A DNA stretch of 50,313 nucleotides from an uncultured Thalassotalea sp. (GCA_938075435.1 CALJHL010000008.1:1-50313), one strand, 5' to 3'. Positions 19,480 to 29,176 are shown, counted from the first letter of the stretch. Notes: generated by a model not told the origin, from the letters alone. A program made the numbers and translations.

Positions 19480-20247
19480 TTAGTTAGATAAAATAAGCTT
19501 GCCAAATATACCCGAATCAATCCAACCTCGGTCTTTACCTTCCCCAGGAGCCGTCTCTGAGCCAATAAAGTTTTCGCGTAACGCACTGCCATCGTTATCG
19601 CAATAGGCAAGCATTAAACCCATAACTTTTCCTGCTGACAGAGTGATTGGTTGATTATCCTTACCCGAGTCTTGATAAGCGTCAGTATAAATATCGATAC
19701 TTAATTCCCAGACAAGTTTGTCGCCCTGTTGTTGCCAACGACTTTCAACATGATGGCTATAATTTTGTGCTAATTTGTTGGTACCTATATCTATCGCTTG
19801 GTTATCAAGAGACATATGATAGGCAAAGGCATTATGATTAAACTGATGCTCACCGCCGGAAAAATCTTCATCTAAAAAAATCTCTAAACAATCATCATCC
19901 CAATATTGTGTTAACGGGTTGCGATGACTATCAATTAAAACATCATCGACAATTTCGGCCATAAGGTATAATTTAGATTTAGTCCAAACCACTTTATAAC
20001 GCCCTTGAAAATCCTCTTTTGAATACTCAGGTCCCAGCCAGCGATTATCAAGATATTGCCATTTCGCTTGTTGCCAAATACTTTCATTGGCAATACCGTC
20101 TACGTTTGGCGACTGCGATGCGAACGGCGCATAATAATTGCTCCTATCGGCGGCATGGTTATCTGTGGCGTAAACATTAGGTACAATGACGAATGCTAAA
20201 GTCATCAGTATTTTTGAGCACAAGTTTGCGAATTTAATGCTGTTCAT
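19480..20247 (-). CDS. CBM9-like carbohydrate-binding secreted protein
   Basis: VDGIANESIWQQAKW...YKVVWTKSKLYLMAEIVDD...YWDDDCLEIFLDED. ORF extends to 20280; MNSIKFANLCSK at 20247 gives a cleaner signal peptide. Confidence 0.75.
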   Translation of the reverse strand: MNSIKFANLCSKILMTLAFVIVPNVYATDNHAADRSNYYAPFASQSPNVDGIANESIWQQAKWQYLDNRWLGPEYSKEDFQGRYKVVWTKSKLYLMAEIVDDVLIDSHRNPLTQYWDDDCLEIFLDEDFSGGEHQFNHNAFAYHMSLDNQAIDIGTNKLAQNYSHHVESRWQQQGDKLVWELSIDIYTDAYQDSGKDNQPITLSAGKVMGLMLAYCDNDGSALRENFIGSETAPGEGKDRGWIDSGIFGKLILSN

Positions 20248-20400
20248 TTCTTTCCTAAACAAAAAATTTCTATCGGCCATAAATCACCAACAAATTGAAT
20301 AACCATCATCTAGTGATCTCTAAATCAACACAATAATATTGCGCTAAAATGGATTACCACAGCGGCAAACTGGATAAAAATCATCAAAAGCACAATCAAA

Positions 20401-22560
20401 TCACTTCCTCGGTGGTACAAATTTAACATTATCAATACGCATAACTGCCCCTTCGGCTTTACCCCAATCGGGAAAAACTAAAATCCGTTTAATATTACTC
20501 AAATCGGCATTCGTCATTTGGCTGGCAAGTGAAAACGTATAATGTTGCCAGTTATTATTCGGTGTTGGGCCGCCATCGGTTAAGGCAACTTGTGCCGCGG
20601 TAATATCAGCTTCGAGTTTTAAAAACCAGCTTGAACCAGGAGGGGGTGCAGTAATTTGTTTAAAATCAAACTCCAAGGTTCCACCTGCATAATCGCTCAT
20701 ATTGATCGGTCCCGGAGCAATAAATCCGGGTGCGGTTGGTGCATTTGCAAATTTAAATTCGACCACTGGGCGAGTTACTTGCGGATCATTAATTTGCCTA
20801 AATTCAGCCCCTGCACAACAATCCCATACGGTCCAATCTTGTTCATTAATTTTTTCAAAGATCAATTTGGCTGGCGTCTTTCGTGGTGAAATACCGCAGG
20901 ATTGATCAAGTTGCCATACTTCGGGTTCAGAATTATAGGCACATTCTAATGTGATATTATCGATTTGAATGTGGGCATTGGTTCCCTGGTATTCGAGTAT
21001 AAAGGGTGACACCACATTACTCAGTTCAAGCCTTTGTCCTTCTGCCCGCGAGAGCAATATATCTTCAACTTTTAAAACCACATGCTGCCACTTTCCTGGT
21101 GCGGGTATTTCAATTGCCGTGCTGCCTTTTCTAGCGTTATCGGTTGCCATGCTGACTAACAACTGGCTATCGGCAGAGGCATTTTTAACCAGCAAATCAA
21201 ACTCAATCTCACCATTATGCGACCAACTTGTGCCACCTTCAAACCTTAAGCCTTTTTCGTATCCGGGTATGGTTGAGCTTGCATTAGATACCAAGGAAAC
21301 ACTGCTACTGCCGTTGAGTTGAACATCCCAAACCTTGCCATGGCCGTCACTTAAATTCACATCTTGTTGAACAACCTTGTTATCAGCAAGCGCCACTTGA
21401 GTCGCATCTAAGGTATTAGTTACCTTACCACCGGGCACGGTAAAGTTAAGTGTTTCAACGCCGTCTGCATACAGCTGATATTGTTGGCTGGCGGGTTTCC
21501 CCAAATCGGTATTTAAGGCAACGGTTTGATCAATAGTGGCGCAGCCTTTGCCATCAAGTTGAGGCGAGCCTTGTAGATCATTTTGACATTGATAGACACG
21601 CACATAATCAACTAACATTTTGCGATCTGCGGGCCAATCACGATCAGGATCACCAGGCCAGTTACCACCAACGGCGACGTTCATAATTAAATAAAATTCT
21701 TGATCAAAGGGCGCATTAGCATTGGCAACCTGCAACCCCTGTTCTTGCCCTTGCCAAATATAGTTATACCAGCCGGCTGAACTTTGAGTTTGATAATGTT
21801 TTGAGTCGACGTACCAACGAATTTCATCGGCCTCCCATTCAATTGAATACACATGAAAATTATCAGACGGACTGGCGTCCATATGGAACTCTTGAACTTT
21901 ATTTTCCCACTGAGGCCAAGGCAAACCATAGTGCAATGTGCCATGCACCTCATTGGCGGCGATGCCAGGGTTTAAAGCTTCCATGATATCAATCTCGCCA
22001 CTAGCGGGCCATTTACCATAGACATTATCACTGGGCAACATCCACAATGCCGACCACAGACCTTGGCCGGGAGCAACTTTAGCGCGAATGTCTACGCGGC
22101 CATAACGGATCGAAAGTTTGTTTTTGGTTTGCAGTTTTATCGAGGTAAAGGGTGACGTCTTTGATTTATCATTACGATCATACTCGGGGTGAATTTCAGA
22201 AAACTTGGGGCCGCTATGTTCTTCTTCTTTTGCCACCATATGCAGCATTCCATCTTCGATAAAGCCATTGTCAGGACGATCGGTATAACACTGCAGTTCA
22301 TCATTTCCACCACCCCAACAGTCGACCACCGCATGCCATTTCGACTGATCAAGGCTAGCGCTATCAAACTCGTCTTGCCAAATTAACTGCCAACCTACGT
22401 TTGCTCTCGCACTTTGCTGAGGTTCAGCTGAGGAGCTAACGTCTGCCTCGGCAAACGACGTAGTTGAACCAGTATCGAATATACAGCCATTGAGTGTTAT
22501 TAGTGCAACCAGAGCAGCTACCGGCAGAAAAAGTCGACGCTCGGTGATTAAAAATGACAT
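20401..22560 (-). CDS. GH16 laminarinase-type beta-glucanase with C-terminal carbohydrate-binding regions, lipoprotein
   Basis: WQLIWQDEFDSASLDQSKW, active site GEIDIMEALN, HVYSIEWEADEIRWYVD; lipobox LNGCI. Confidence 0.92.
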   Translation of the reverse strand: MSFLITERRLFLPVAALVALITLNGCIFDTGSTTSFAEADVSSSAEPQQSARANVGWQLIWQDEFDSASLDQSKWHAVVDCWGGGNDELQCYTDRPDNGFIEDGMLHMVAKEEEHSGPKFSEIHPEYDRNDKSKTSPFTSIKLQTKNKLSIRYGRVDIRAKVAPGQGLWSALWMLPSDNVYGKWPASGEIDIMEALNPGIAANEVHGTLHYGLPWPQWENKVQEFHMDASPSDNFHVYSIEWEADEIRWYVDSKHYQTQSSAGWYNYIWQGQEQGLQVANANAPFDQEFYLIMNVAVGGNWPGDPDRDWPADRKMLVDYVRVYQCQNDLQGSPQLDGKGCATIDQTVALNTDLGKPASQQYQLYADGVETLNFTVPGGKVTNTLDATQVALADNKVVQQDVNLSDGHGKVWDVQLNGSSSVSLVSNASSTIPGYEKGLRFEGGTSWSHNGEIEFDLLVKNASADSQLLVSMATDNARKGSTAIEIPAPGKWQHVVLKVEDILLSRAEGQRLELSNVVSPFILEYQGTNAHIQIDNITLECAYNSEPEVWQLDQSCGISPRKTPAKLIFEKINEQDWTVWDCCAGAEFRQINDPQVTRPVVEFKFANAPTAPGFIAPGPINMSDYAGGTLEFDFKQITAPPPGSSWFLKLEADITAAQVALTDGGPTPNNNWQHYTFSLASQMTNADLSNIKRILVFPDWGKAEGAVMRIDNVKFVPPRK

Positions 22561-22599
22561 TGTGCGATCCCATCAAGTTGATTTTATAGTAATTATAAT

Positions 22600-22641
22600 C
22601 AGTGACCACTGGCTTAGTTAGTTAATTTGCCAGTGTCCACT
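22600..22641. promoter_or_regulatory. Paired operator-like palindromes upstream of GH16
   Basis: CAGTGACCACT (22600) and CAGTGTCCACT (22631), spaced 31 bp; together they form a larger imperfect inverted repeat AGTGACCACTGGC...GCCAGTGTCCACT. Confidence 0.45.
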
Positions 22642-22741
22642 TTCATACTTATTAGAATAAAGACAATGCATTAAAAAGGTAAGTAAAATGCGATGAATTG
22701 TCTCTCTCACGCCGTCGGTAGGTCAGATATAGCAATTAAAC

Positions 22742-23491
22742 TTAAAAATGCACAGGCCTAGATCCGCTATATTTACTTGGTTGATTACTAGCAATATAGC
22801 CTTGCTGCTGATTATTTTCTATTGGCAACGCTTCAATAACATAGCGTAATGACGTGTCACTGTGTTGTTGTTCAAAGGGATAACAAGTGACTAATAATAA
22901 GCGCTGATAATCGGTTTGTTGAACTTGTTGGCGGTTGATATCGATAACTTCAATATTGACAATTTGATAATTAAATTGCTCGCCTTGGGCATTTTCTAAC
23001 ATAATTGTTTCGCTTGGGTTTAGATGCTGCAACACCGAAAAGTGAGTATCTCTGTGCCCCGATATAACCATGGTGCCTGCTTGTCCTGGAGCTACGCTGG
23101 CCGAACTTAACCCAGGGCCAAACGCCAGTGCTTGACCTGAATCCCCCGCTAACACAATTTGTTGGGTATTTAACGATGGAAATTGCAATTTAATTACCGG
23201 CCAAGTATCAGCCCAAGGCCAAGGTTTCTGAGGTTTCCCTTGCTCCGTTGCTTGCCAAGCTTGAGTTAATAAAAATTGCGCCGCGTAGGCTTTTACATGA
23301 ATAAATAAGCCACTACCGATAAACCACAACGCCAATATCAGGCAAGTGTTTCTCAATATTTTTAGCGGCTTAAAACCCTTGGTAGCTGGCTGCTGTTGCT
23401 TACTCGAATCACCGACAAATGCTTTGTCGATTTGTTCTCTAAGCTGATTTTTATCTAAACTCAACATTGGCTTATAAATTAACTTTGCCAT
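22742..23491 (-). CDS. Class GN marine proteobacterial sortase
   Basis: Sortase catalytic residues: His in SGHRDTHF, Cys in LLLVTCYPF, Arg in TSLRYVIEALP; N-terminal TM; adjacent to a VIT/vWA target. Confidence 0.88.
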   Translation of the reverse strand: MAKLIYKPMLSLDKNQLREQIDKAFVGDSSKQQQPATKGFKPLKILRNTCLILALWFIGSGLFIHVKAYAAQFLLTQAWQATEQGKPQKPWPWADTWPVIKLQFPSLNTQQIVLAGDSGQALAFGPGLSSASVAPGQAGTMVISGHRDTHFSVLQHLNPSETIMLENAQGEQFNYQIVNIEVIDINRQQVQQTDYQRLLLVTCYPFEQQHSDTSLRYVIEALPIENNQQQGYIASNQPSKYSGSRPVHF

Positions 23492-25671
23492 TACTTGTCC
23501 TTCCTTAATTTATTTGTCGACACCGAAGTGCGTCCCGTTATGAATAAAACCGTGCTAAACAGCATTAACATCAGCGCCAATATAAATTGCTGTCTGGCAT
23601 TGGTAGCTGTCTGCGCTAACGGGATCGGTATACTCGTTCCTGCGGGCATAGCATTAGCAACGGCTTGTTGTTGCAGGTATTGGTTAACTTTACGACTGGC
23701 TTGTTTTTGCACCGCAACAAAACTGGTGTATTTCGACATAAGTTTATTGGCAATTGCAACCTCGGTAATTTCAGAGATTAATGCTTGTTTTTGCTCGGTT
23801 TGCTGACTGCGATATAACTGAAAATTTAGCTGTTTAATTTTTTGCCTAGCCCACCAGGTAGCAACGCCAGATTGCGGCATCGCTTGCGTTACTGGCATTT
23901 TTTGTAGCCAAGAATTATTTAATACTTTACCACTAACGACGACTTCACCTTGTGCCTGGCTAGGCCAACGAGCACTTATAATTAAGGGTTCACCGACATA
24001 TAGATCGGCTATTTTTTCAGGCAAAAGCTCAACCTCAGAACTTGGCCATTGCACCAAAATATCGGTGAGTAATGGCTGATTAATACGAGTAAATAATTGC
24101 GCCATCTTTAATTTTACTTCAGCGACATTACCAATATAACTAAATGAACCACGTCCAAGCTCAGCTGCCCTTTGCATAAAATAACTATTTGGTGCACTGC
24201 CAATACCAACGGTATGTAACCGGGCGTTCATTAACTTTTGTTGAATAAGTTGAAATAGTTGAGCTTCGTTACCAATGCTGCCGTCGGTAATAAAAACAAT
24301 TTGTCGAATAAAGCCTGATTCGGTGCTACTCGCTAGCGCTTGCTGCAATGCCGGTAGCATTTCTGTGCCGCCATTAGCGTCTAAATTTCTTATCCAGTTA
24401 ATTGCCTGATCTACCTGATAAGTCGCAGCTAACGTTGATTGTGCAAACAGCAAGCGGTAACTGCTGTTAAATTCAATAATATTAAATTTATCTAGTGGCT
24501 CTAACTGTTGCACGGCAAACTCCAACGCTTGTTTAGCTTGTCGTATTGCAACTCCCCCCATGGAACCGGAGGTATCGATAATATAGAGCATTTCTTTGCG
24601 CATTTTTAGCGACGTTTTCGGTAACTTCGGAGGATTGATCATAATTAAACCATAATCATAACCGTCTTTAGACTCGCTAAAGAATGCGCCATTCGGGGAA
24701 ACCTTAGGATTGATCCGCCACGTTAAAACAAAATCTCGATTCATCGCCACACTGCGATCCTGCAGCGATACTTGATCACCATTTTTTCTAATTTTATGAT
24801 ACAAACTGGAGACTTCAACAAGGGGGAAGCCAATGTTTAAATTAACATTAATGGTTGCCTGCTGGGCGGCGCTGGCAGGAATTTGTAATGGTGTGATACG
24901 AGCGGCATCGACCACAGTCGTGGTATTTAAAGACCAACCAGAACTTGCCTGAATGGCAATTTTTTGCTGGTCTTCATCTACATAACTTGCCAACGCTTGC
25001 GATAATTTTTGCTTATCTTGTTCAAACACTTCGCCGGGAATATACCGAGGCGTGATCGTTAACGGCAAACGCAGGCTAAATAACTCTCCTTGTAACCTAA
25101 CTGACTGCAAGTAACTAATGGTAATAACAATGCTTTCACCTGGGGGAATATTAGCAATTGAGCTAGTAAAAAGGTTCGGCCGCTCTTGCTCTAGCAAGCT
25201 GGCTTTTTTGCCCGCCTGTTTCGCTTGTTGGTATATTTTTTTCGCTTGTTGACGCGGTTTAATTTCGGCAACAATTACTTGTTCTCCTATTTTCATTTGC
25301 ATGGCATCGACTGCAACCCCTTCACTCAAGGGGAATACATAAATACCTTCCACCCATTGTTGCGAACTATTAGTAAAGGTTTGGGTTAAAGTGGTACGCG
25401 CCATTAACGCCGTAACGTCAACGTTATAGTCGGTACTTAACACCAAAGAATGCTTAACCCCTTGTTCATTTTTGAAATAAAGACTACCAGCACTAATGTC
25501 ATGGTAATTAATGTTTTTTTCTACTGAAGCAGTGTTTAAAATTGAGTTATTAGAATCGCTTGGCTGTGCGTAAGTAATAAAACTTATTAGCATTAGCTGG
25601 CCTAATATAATGTACATTAGCCATTGGGCTATGTGAGTGAGCTTGGTTTTAAAATTAGCTTTGCCGGTCAT
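23491..25671 (-). CDS. Marine proteobacterial sortase target protein (VIT + vWA domains)
   Basis: VIT domain ARTTLTQTFTNSSQQWVEGIYVFPL; MIDAS DTSGSMGG; C-terminal sorting-like signal PLAQTATNARQQFILALMLMLFSTVLFITGRTSVSTNKLRKDK. Confidence 0.9.
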   Translation of the reverse strand: MTGKANFKTKLTHIAQWLMYIILGQLMLISFITYAQPSDSNNSILNTASVEKNINYHDISAGSLYFKNEQGVKHSLVLSTDYNVDVTALMARTTLTQTFTNSSQQWVEGIYVFPLSEGVAVDAMQMKIGEQVIVAEIKPRQQAKKIYQQAKQAGKKASLLEQERPNLFTSSIANIPPGESIVITISYLQSVRLQGELFSLRLPLTITPRYIPGEVFEQDKQKLSQALASYVDEDQQKIAIQASSGWSLNTTTVVDAARITPLQIPASAAQQATINVNLNIGFPLVEVSSLYHKIRKNGDQVSLQDRSVAMNRDFVLTWRINPKVSPNGAFFSESKDGYDYGLIMINPPKLPKTSLKMRKEMLYIIDTSGSMGGVAIRQAKQALEFAVQQLEPLDKFNIIEFNSSYRLLFAQSTLAATYQVDQAINWIRNLDANGGTEMLPALQQALASSTESGFIRQIVFITDGSIGNEAQLFQLIQQKLMNARLHTVGIGSAPNSYFMQRAAELGRGSFSYIGNVAEVKLKMAQLFTRINQPLLTDILVQWPSSEVELLPEKIADLYVGEPLIISARWPSQAQGEVVVSGKVLNNSWLQKMPVTQAMPQSGVATWWARQKIKQLNFQLYRSQQTEQKQALISEITEVAIANKLMSKYTSFVAVQKQASRKVNQYLQQQAVANAMPAGTSIPIPLAQTATNARQQFILALMLMLFSTVLFITGRTSVSTNKLRKDK

Positions 25672-25815
25672 AACGAGTCTCCTAGGTTATGACACTATTA
25701 AAGCCTATGAATATGACCTTAAATCCACTGAGATATGAAAAGCTAGCGATCGAAAGTGATTAATTATGACAAATGCTCTAAACTATTTTGTCATCGAGGC
25801 GAATTACCCATAAAA

Positions 25816-25837
25816 AAGGGTTACCTCAGTAACCCTT
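25816..25837 (-). terminator. Intrinsic terminator downstream of the MBL hydrolase gene
   Basis: AAGGGTTAC-ctca-GTAACCCTT, with T-run on the minus strand. Confidence 0.65.
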
Positions 25838-25897
25838 ATTGATGATTAGTTACTCTGAATTCGGTTTAATGAGTCCAGATTAATTAAGCCTGTTAAC

Positions 25898-27169
25898 TTA
25901 CTCTTTTGCTTCTTTTTGCTCTGTACGCCAATCATCTTCTGGCTTGATGTTGTGCTTTTTAATAAACCTATCCATCATTGGATTTTGTGCATCATAAGCG
26001 GGTTGCCAACGGCCACTTTTAATAAAATCACTCATTGGTTTAATCGATTTGTCTGGCTTGCCAGGGATAGATAACGTAGTAACGCCCCATGAGTCATCGG
26101 TGATCACTGCCATGCGTTCCACAATTTTATCTTTGGTAATATTCCAAACCATCAAGTCATCTGCCATGGATAACGGACCATTGTAAGTTTCACGAATACC
26201 ATCGTAAACGCCATAACGTACATTTTCATCATTGAAAAAGTGATAAGCAACTGCGTGACGAGGTTTAAGGGTACTCATTATTTTACCAAATGCTTGAGGT
26301 GAAGTATGAAGCTGAGTGCTTACCATCATTACCGCATTAGGTGGTAAGTTATACATCTCTTTCATCACTTGTGGTGTCATAAATGCTTCATGAATTAAAA
26401 GATCCGCATCTTTAGCATGTTCAATCATCCACTTGTTTGGCCCGGTATCCCCGCCGATAACAACTTTCATTCCGGCGTATTCTAAGATGTAAGACACTGG
26501 ACCATCACCGGCGTGAATTGCTGGAATTGTGCGTACAACAACTCCGTTTTTTTCATAAACTACTTGATTTGGAATTTTGTAATCAAACTCATGTACGATA
26601 AGTTCGCCAGAGATAGGAGATATTTTAGAGCTACGAGTCACTTTGTCCCACTTATAGGTTTCTAAAAAGTGTTTCATAGCATATTTAGTGCCCATGGTTT
26701 CGTCCATGCCACTTGGACCCCATACTTCAATTTCGTTAAATCGTCCTGCCGTCCAACCACCTGCCCACAGCGCATCAAAGTCACCCCAGTGATCAGTATG
26801 TAAATGCGTTAAAAATACTTTATCTAGCCATGCGTAAGGGATCATCAGGCCTGATAAATTCGCTGTCGAGCCAGTACCAATATCAAACAAAAATTTATCG
26901 CCGTTACCGAGCTCTATTAGAAAACAAGTTGCAGCTTGCGAACGTCGAGCACCAGGCATACCTGTACCACAGGCGATTAAGCGAATTTCATCTTCAGCAA
27001 GTACTTCGGTGCCAGGGTAGTAAACGTAGCGATTTGGTGCTACTTGGTTTCTTTGCATGATTTGACCACCAGCCGCCTTAGCTTGGTTAATCGGTGATAA
27101 ATCGGAGTTTAAACCGACATAGGAAACGATTGCGATTACCGCAATAGCTAAGGTTTTAAGTAGTTTCAT
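25898..27169 (-). CDS. Secreted MBL-fold metallohydrolase (GntH-like family)
   Basis: THLHTDHWGD zinc motif, GGDTGPN, signal peptide; CGTGMPGARRSQAATCFLIELGNGDKFLFDIGTGS. Confidence 0.85.
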   Translation of the reverse strand: MKLLKTLAIAVIAIVSYVGLNSDLSPINQAKAAGGQIMQRNQVAPNRYVYYPGTEVLAEDEIRLIACGTGMPGARRSQAATCFLIELGNGDKFLFDIGTGSTANLSGLMIPYAWLDKVFLTHLHTDHWGDFDALWAGGWTAGRFNEIEVWGPSGMDETMGTKYAMKHFLETYKWDKVTRSSKISPISGELIVHEFDYKIPNQVVYEKNGVVVRTIPAIHAGDGPVSYILEYAGMKVVIGGDTGPNKWMIEHAKDADLLIHEAFMTPQVMKEMYNLPPNAVMMVSTQLHTSPQAFGKIMSTLKPRHAVAYHFFNDENVRYGVYDGIRETYNGPLSMADDLMVWNITKDKIVERMAVITDDSWGVTTLSIPGKPDKSIKPMSDFIKSGRWQPAYDAQNPMMDRFIKKHNIKPEDDWRTEQKEAKE

Positions 27170-27193
27170 GATCTGTAATCCGTCTATAAATGG

Positions 27194-27616
27194 TTATTTG
27201 GTTAAGCGTTTAGCTACAACTAAATTGAACAAAGCGAAAACCACAAAGTAACAAGTTAAATTTGTGAATAGGCTCTGCCAAGGTGTGTTCAAGAAATTAA
27301 AGAAGACTTTATCAACAATAAAATTGCCACTAGAGGTAATTGGTTGAAAGCCGCTAAAAAGTTTGGTTTGCAACATAGTCCCTATCATAAATGTCATTGA
27401 AACCACTAAGCTAGTGTTAAACAATTTATGGCCAAAACCATTGAGTTTTTTACTAAATAAAAAGGTGAGTACGCCGATGACAATAACGATGCCAACAGTT
27501 AAACGCACATAAATGCTCGAATGTCCGTATGATCCTATAAAGACCAAAGCAAATAAGACGATGCTTATTATTGCTGGAACAAATTCGGCAAAGGAATTTT
27601 TTATAGATTTAAGCAC
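27194..27616 (-). CDS. Small multi-pass membrane protein of unknown function
   Basis: 140 aa with several hydrophobic segments; only 24 bp downstream of the MBL gene start, so probably co-transcribed with it. Confidence 0.65.
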   Translation of the reverse strand: MLKSIKNSFAEFVPAIISIVLFALVFIGSYGHSSIYVRLTVGIVIVIGVLTFLFSKKLNGFGHKLFNTSLVVSMTFMIGTMLQTKLFSGFQPITSSGNFIVDKVFFNFLNTPWQSLFTNLTCYFVVFALFNLVVAKRLTK

Positions 27617-27921
27617 TGTTATAAACCTTAGTAATTAAGTTTTAATTATTTTCCACTTCTGAGTTTCAGTTAGCGGAAGTTGAACTAGCTAAAATGCTTT
27701 TGCATGTTGTAATCACTCAAAGCATTAATATTGTACATTGGTACAATCTATTATTATATAGCCGAAACTGACTATTTCGCAATGAGAGACAGAAGCCAGT
27801 AAAGATAACACTAACCGATTGAAAAAAAAGAATTTATATTTCATTAAAACGCTGAGTTGTTACGATAAGCGGTGATTACTTTCATTTTTAGTGGCGTAAA
27901 AACAATTAAAATACTACTTGT

Positions 27922-27935
27922 TTGATATCAATCAA
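27922..27935. promoter_or_regulatory. FNR-like box
   Basis: TTGAT-ATCA-ATCAA, exact match to FNR consensus TTGATNNNNATCAA. Confidence 0.4.
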
Positions 27936-28084
27936 AGTTTGAAATTAGTCGATGTCAGCAAGTTGTTTACGCGACTCAAATTAATTGTAAATATTACTAA
28001 CGCCTTAGGTTACTTATCTGGTTTACAAATCATTATCTTAGAAGGCACGACCTGAATTAGGGAGGTCTCGCATCTCGCTTAAGC

Positions 28085-28675
28085 CTGCCTCTTATACACA
28101 GCAGTTCGTTTAATGAGCAACGGTATTGACAAACAATTTCATTGTGATCTAATAGCACCCTTTTTATAGCCACCTAAAAATATCAATGAAAGATGCTAAA
28201 GAATGGGCTGAAGAAACTTTCGCCAATGCTAAACTGAAGGATTATCGACACACGGAAAGGTTAATAAAGATTACCACTGACTTAGCCGAAAATGCAGGAA
28301 CATCAATTACCAGAGCAAGCTCGGATGATGCTGCTGTCGAAGGAGCCTACCGTTTTCTGCGCAATCAAAATATTGATACGCATAGTATTGCTCTAGCAGG
28401 GCTATAACAGCACCTTGGAAAAAGTAAAAGAAACTAAGCTCGCTTTATCTGTCCAGGACACAACTGGCTTGGCTTACAGACATTCAGTTTGTGAACAACT
28501 AGGCTCTGCCCCTTCGGCTAATAAGGAAAATGGTATGACAGTAAGCGTAATGGGAAAGTTGGCGTAAAGGCTTATTGGACTGGTTGGTTAACGCTGATGG
28601 ATATGGAAGAAAACTTCAAAATATTTAAAGAACTCGAACTTGATTAATTAATATACCGCTGTGTTCAAGAGACAG
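28085..28675 (+). mobile_element. Internally deleted IS4-family (IS50/Tn5 group) element
   Basis: 19-bp ends CTGCCTCTTATACACAGCA / CTGTCTCTTGAACACAGCG (right end reverse-complemented), Tn5-end-like; flanked by perfect 9-bp TSD CGCTTAAGC at 28076-28084 and 28676-28684. Confidence 0.92.
28186..28646 (+). pseudogene. Tn5/IS50-type transposase remnant
   Basis: N-terminus MKDAKEWAEETFANAKLKDYRHTERLIKITTDLAENAGTSITRASSDDAAVEGAYRFLRNQNI; frameshifted LALSVQDTTGLAYRHSVCEQLGS; then joins a C-terminal KRNGKVGVKAYWTGWLTLMDMEENFKIFKELELD*. Confidence 0.88.
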
Positions 28676-28809
28676 CGCTTAAGCTCTTTCAGGATGACGG
28701 TGTATTTTAACAAGGAAGTTAGTGACTATAAGTAGCACTGAACAGACGAATTGAAGATTTGAATTTAAGCTAAAAGCTAATTTATCGATGCACAATACGC
28801 GAGAGGAAG

Positions 28810-28842
28810 TCCCGTTCAAAAGCATAACGGGATGACAAATTT
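28810..28842 (+). terminator. Stem-loop with T-run
   Basis: TCCCGTT-caaaagcat-AACGGGA followed by tgacaaaTTTTTT. Confidence 0.5.
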
Positions 28843-28861
28843 TTTCTAATATGGTAAGTAT

Positions 28862-29176
28862 TTAAGTGACTTCGCTGCGCATAAAAAAGCACACCATTGC
28901 GACAATAAATAACGGCGAACTTGTTAATACAAACGACTTGATACTAGCCAATTCAGTTAGCTTAAGTTGCACTAACGCATCAATTATTTGTTGACTGGGT
29001 AAAAACCACAACAAGGATATTGCCGCAATAAAAGTAAAAAATTGCAAGATAACAAATCGTTTAAATAGGTTGTTATTTAAGTTGTTAACCGTGCGTTGGC
29101 TAAACTCGTTTGGGTCGAGTTCTGGCATTGGCTTCGCTAAAAGTTGTTGTAGTTGTTGTTCATCGAAAGGACACAT
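28862..29176 (-). CDS. Small two-TM protein, possible anti-sigma partner of the adjacent ECF sigma factor
   Basis: Soluble N-terminus plus two hydrophobic segments; shares its start boundary with the sigma factor stop. Confidence 0.6.
   Translation of the reverse strand: MCPFDEQQLQQLLAKPMPELDPNEFSQRTVNNLNNNLFKRFVILQFFTFIAAISLLWFLPSQQIIDALVQLKLTELASIKSFVLTSSPLFIVAMVCFFMRSEVT

Noticed and set aside
20969-21322. 117-aa ORF antisense to GH16
   Set aside because: Shadow ORF within a clearly coding gene.
25898-27169. Guanitoxin biosynthetic locus
   Set aside because: Only one GntH-like MBL protein is visible; no arginine hydroxylase, cyclase, kinase or transaminase partners of that pathway.
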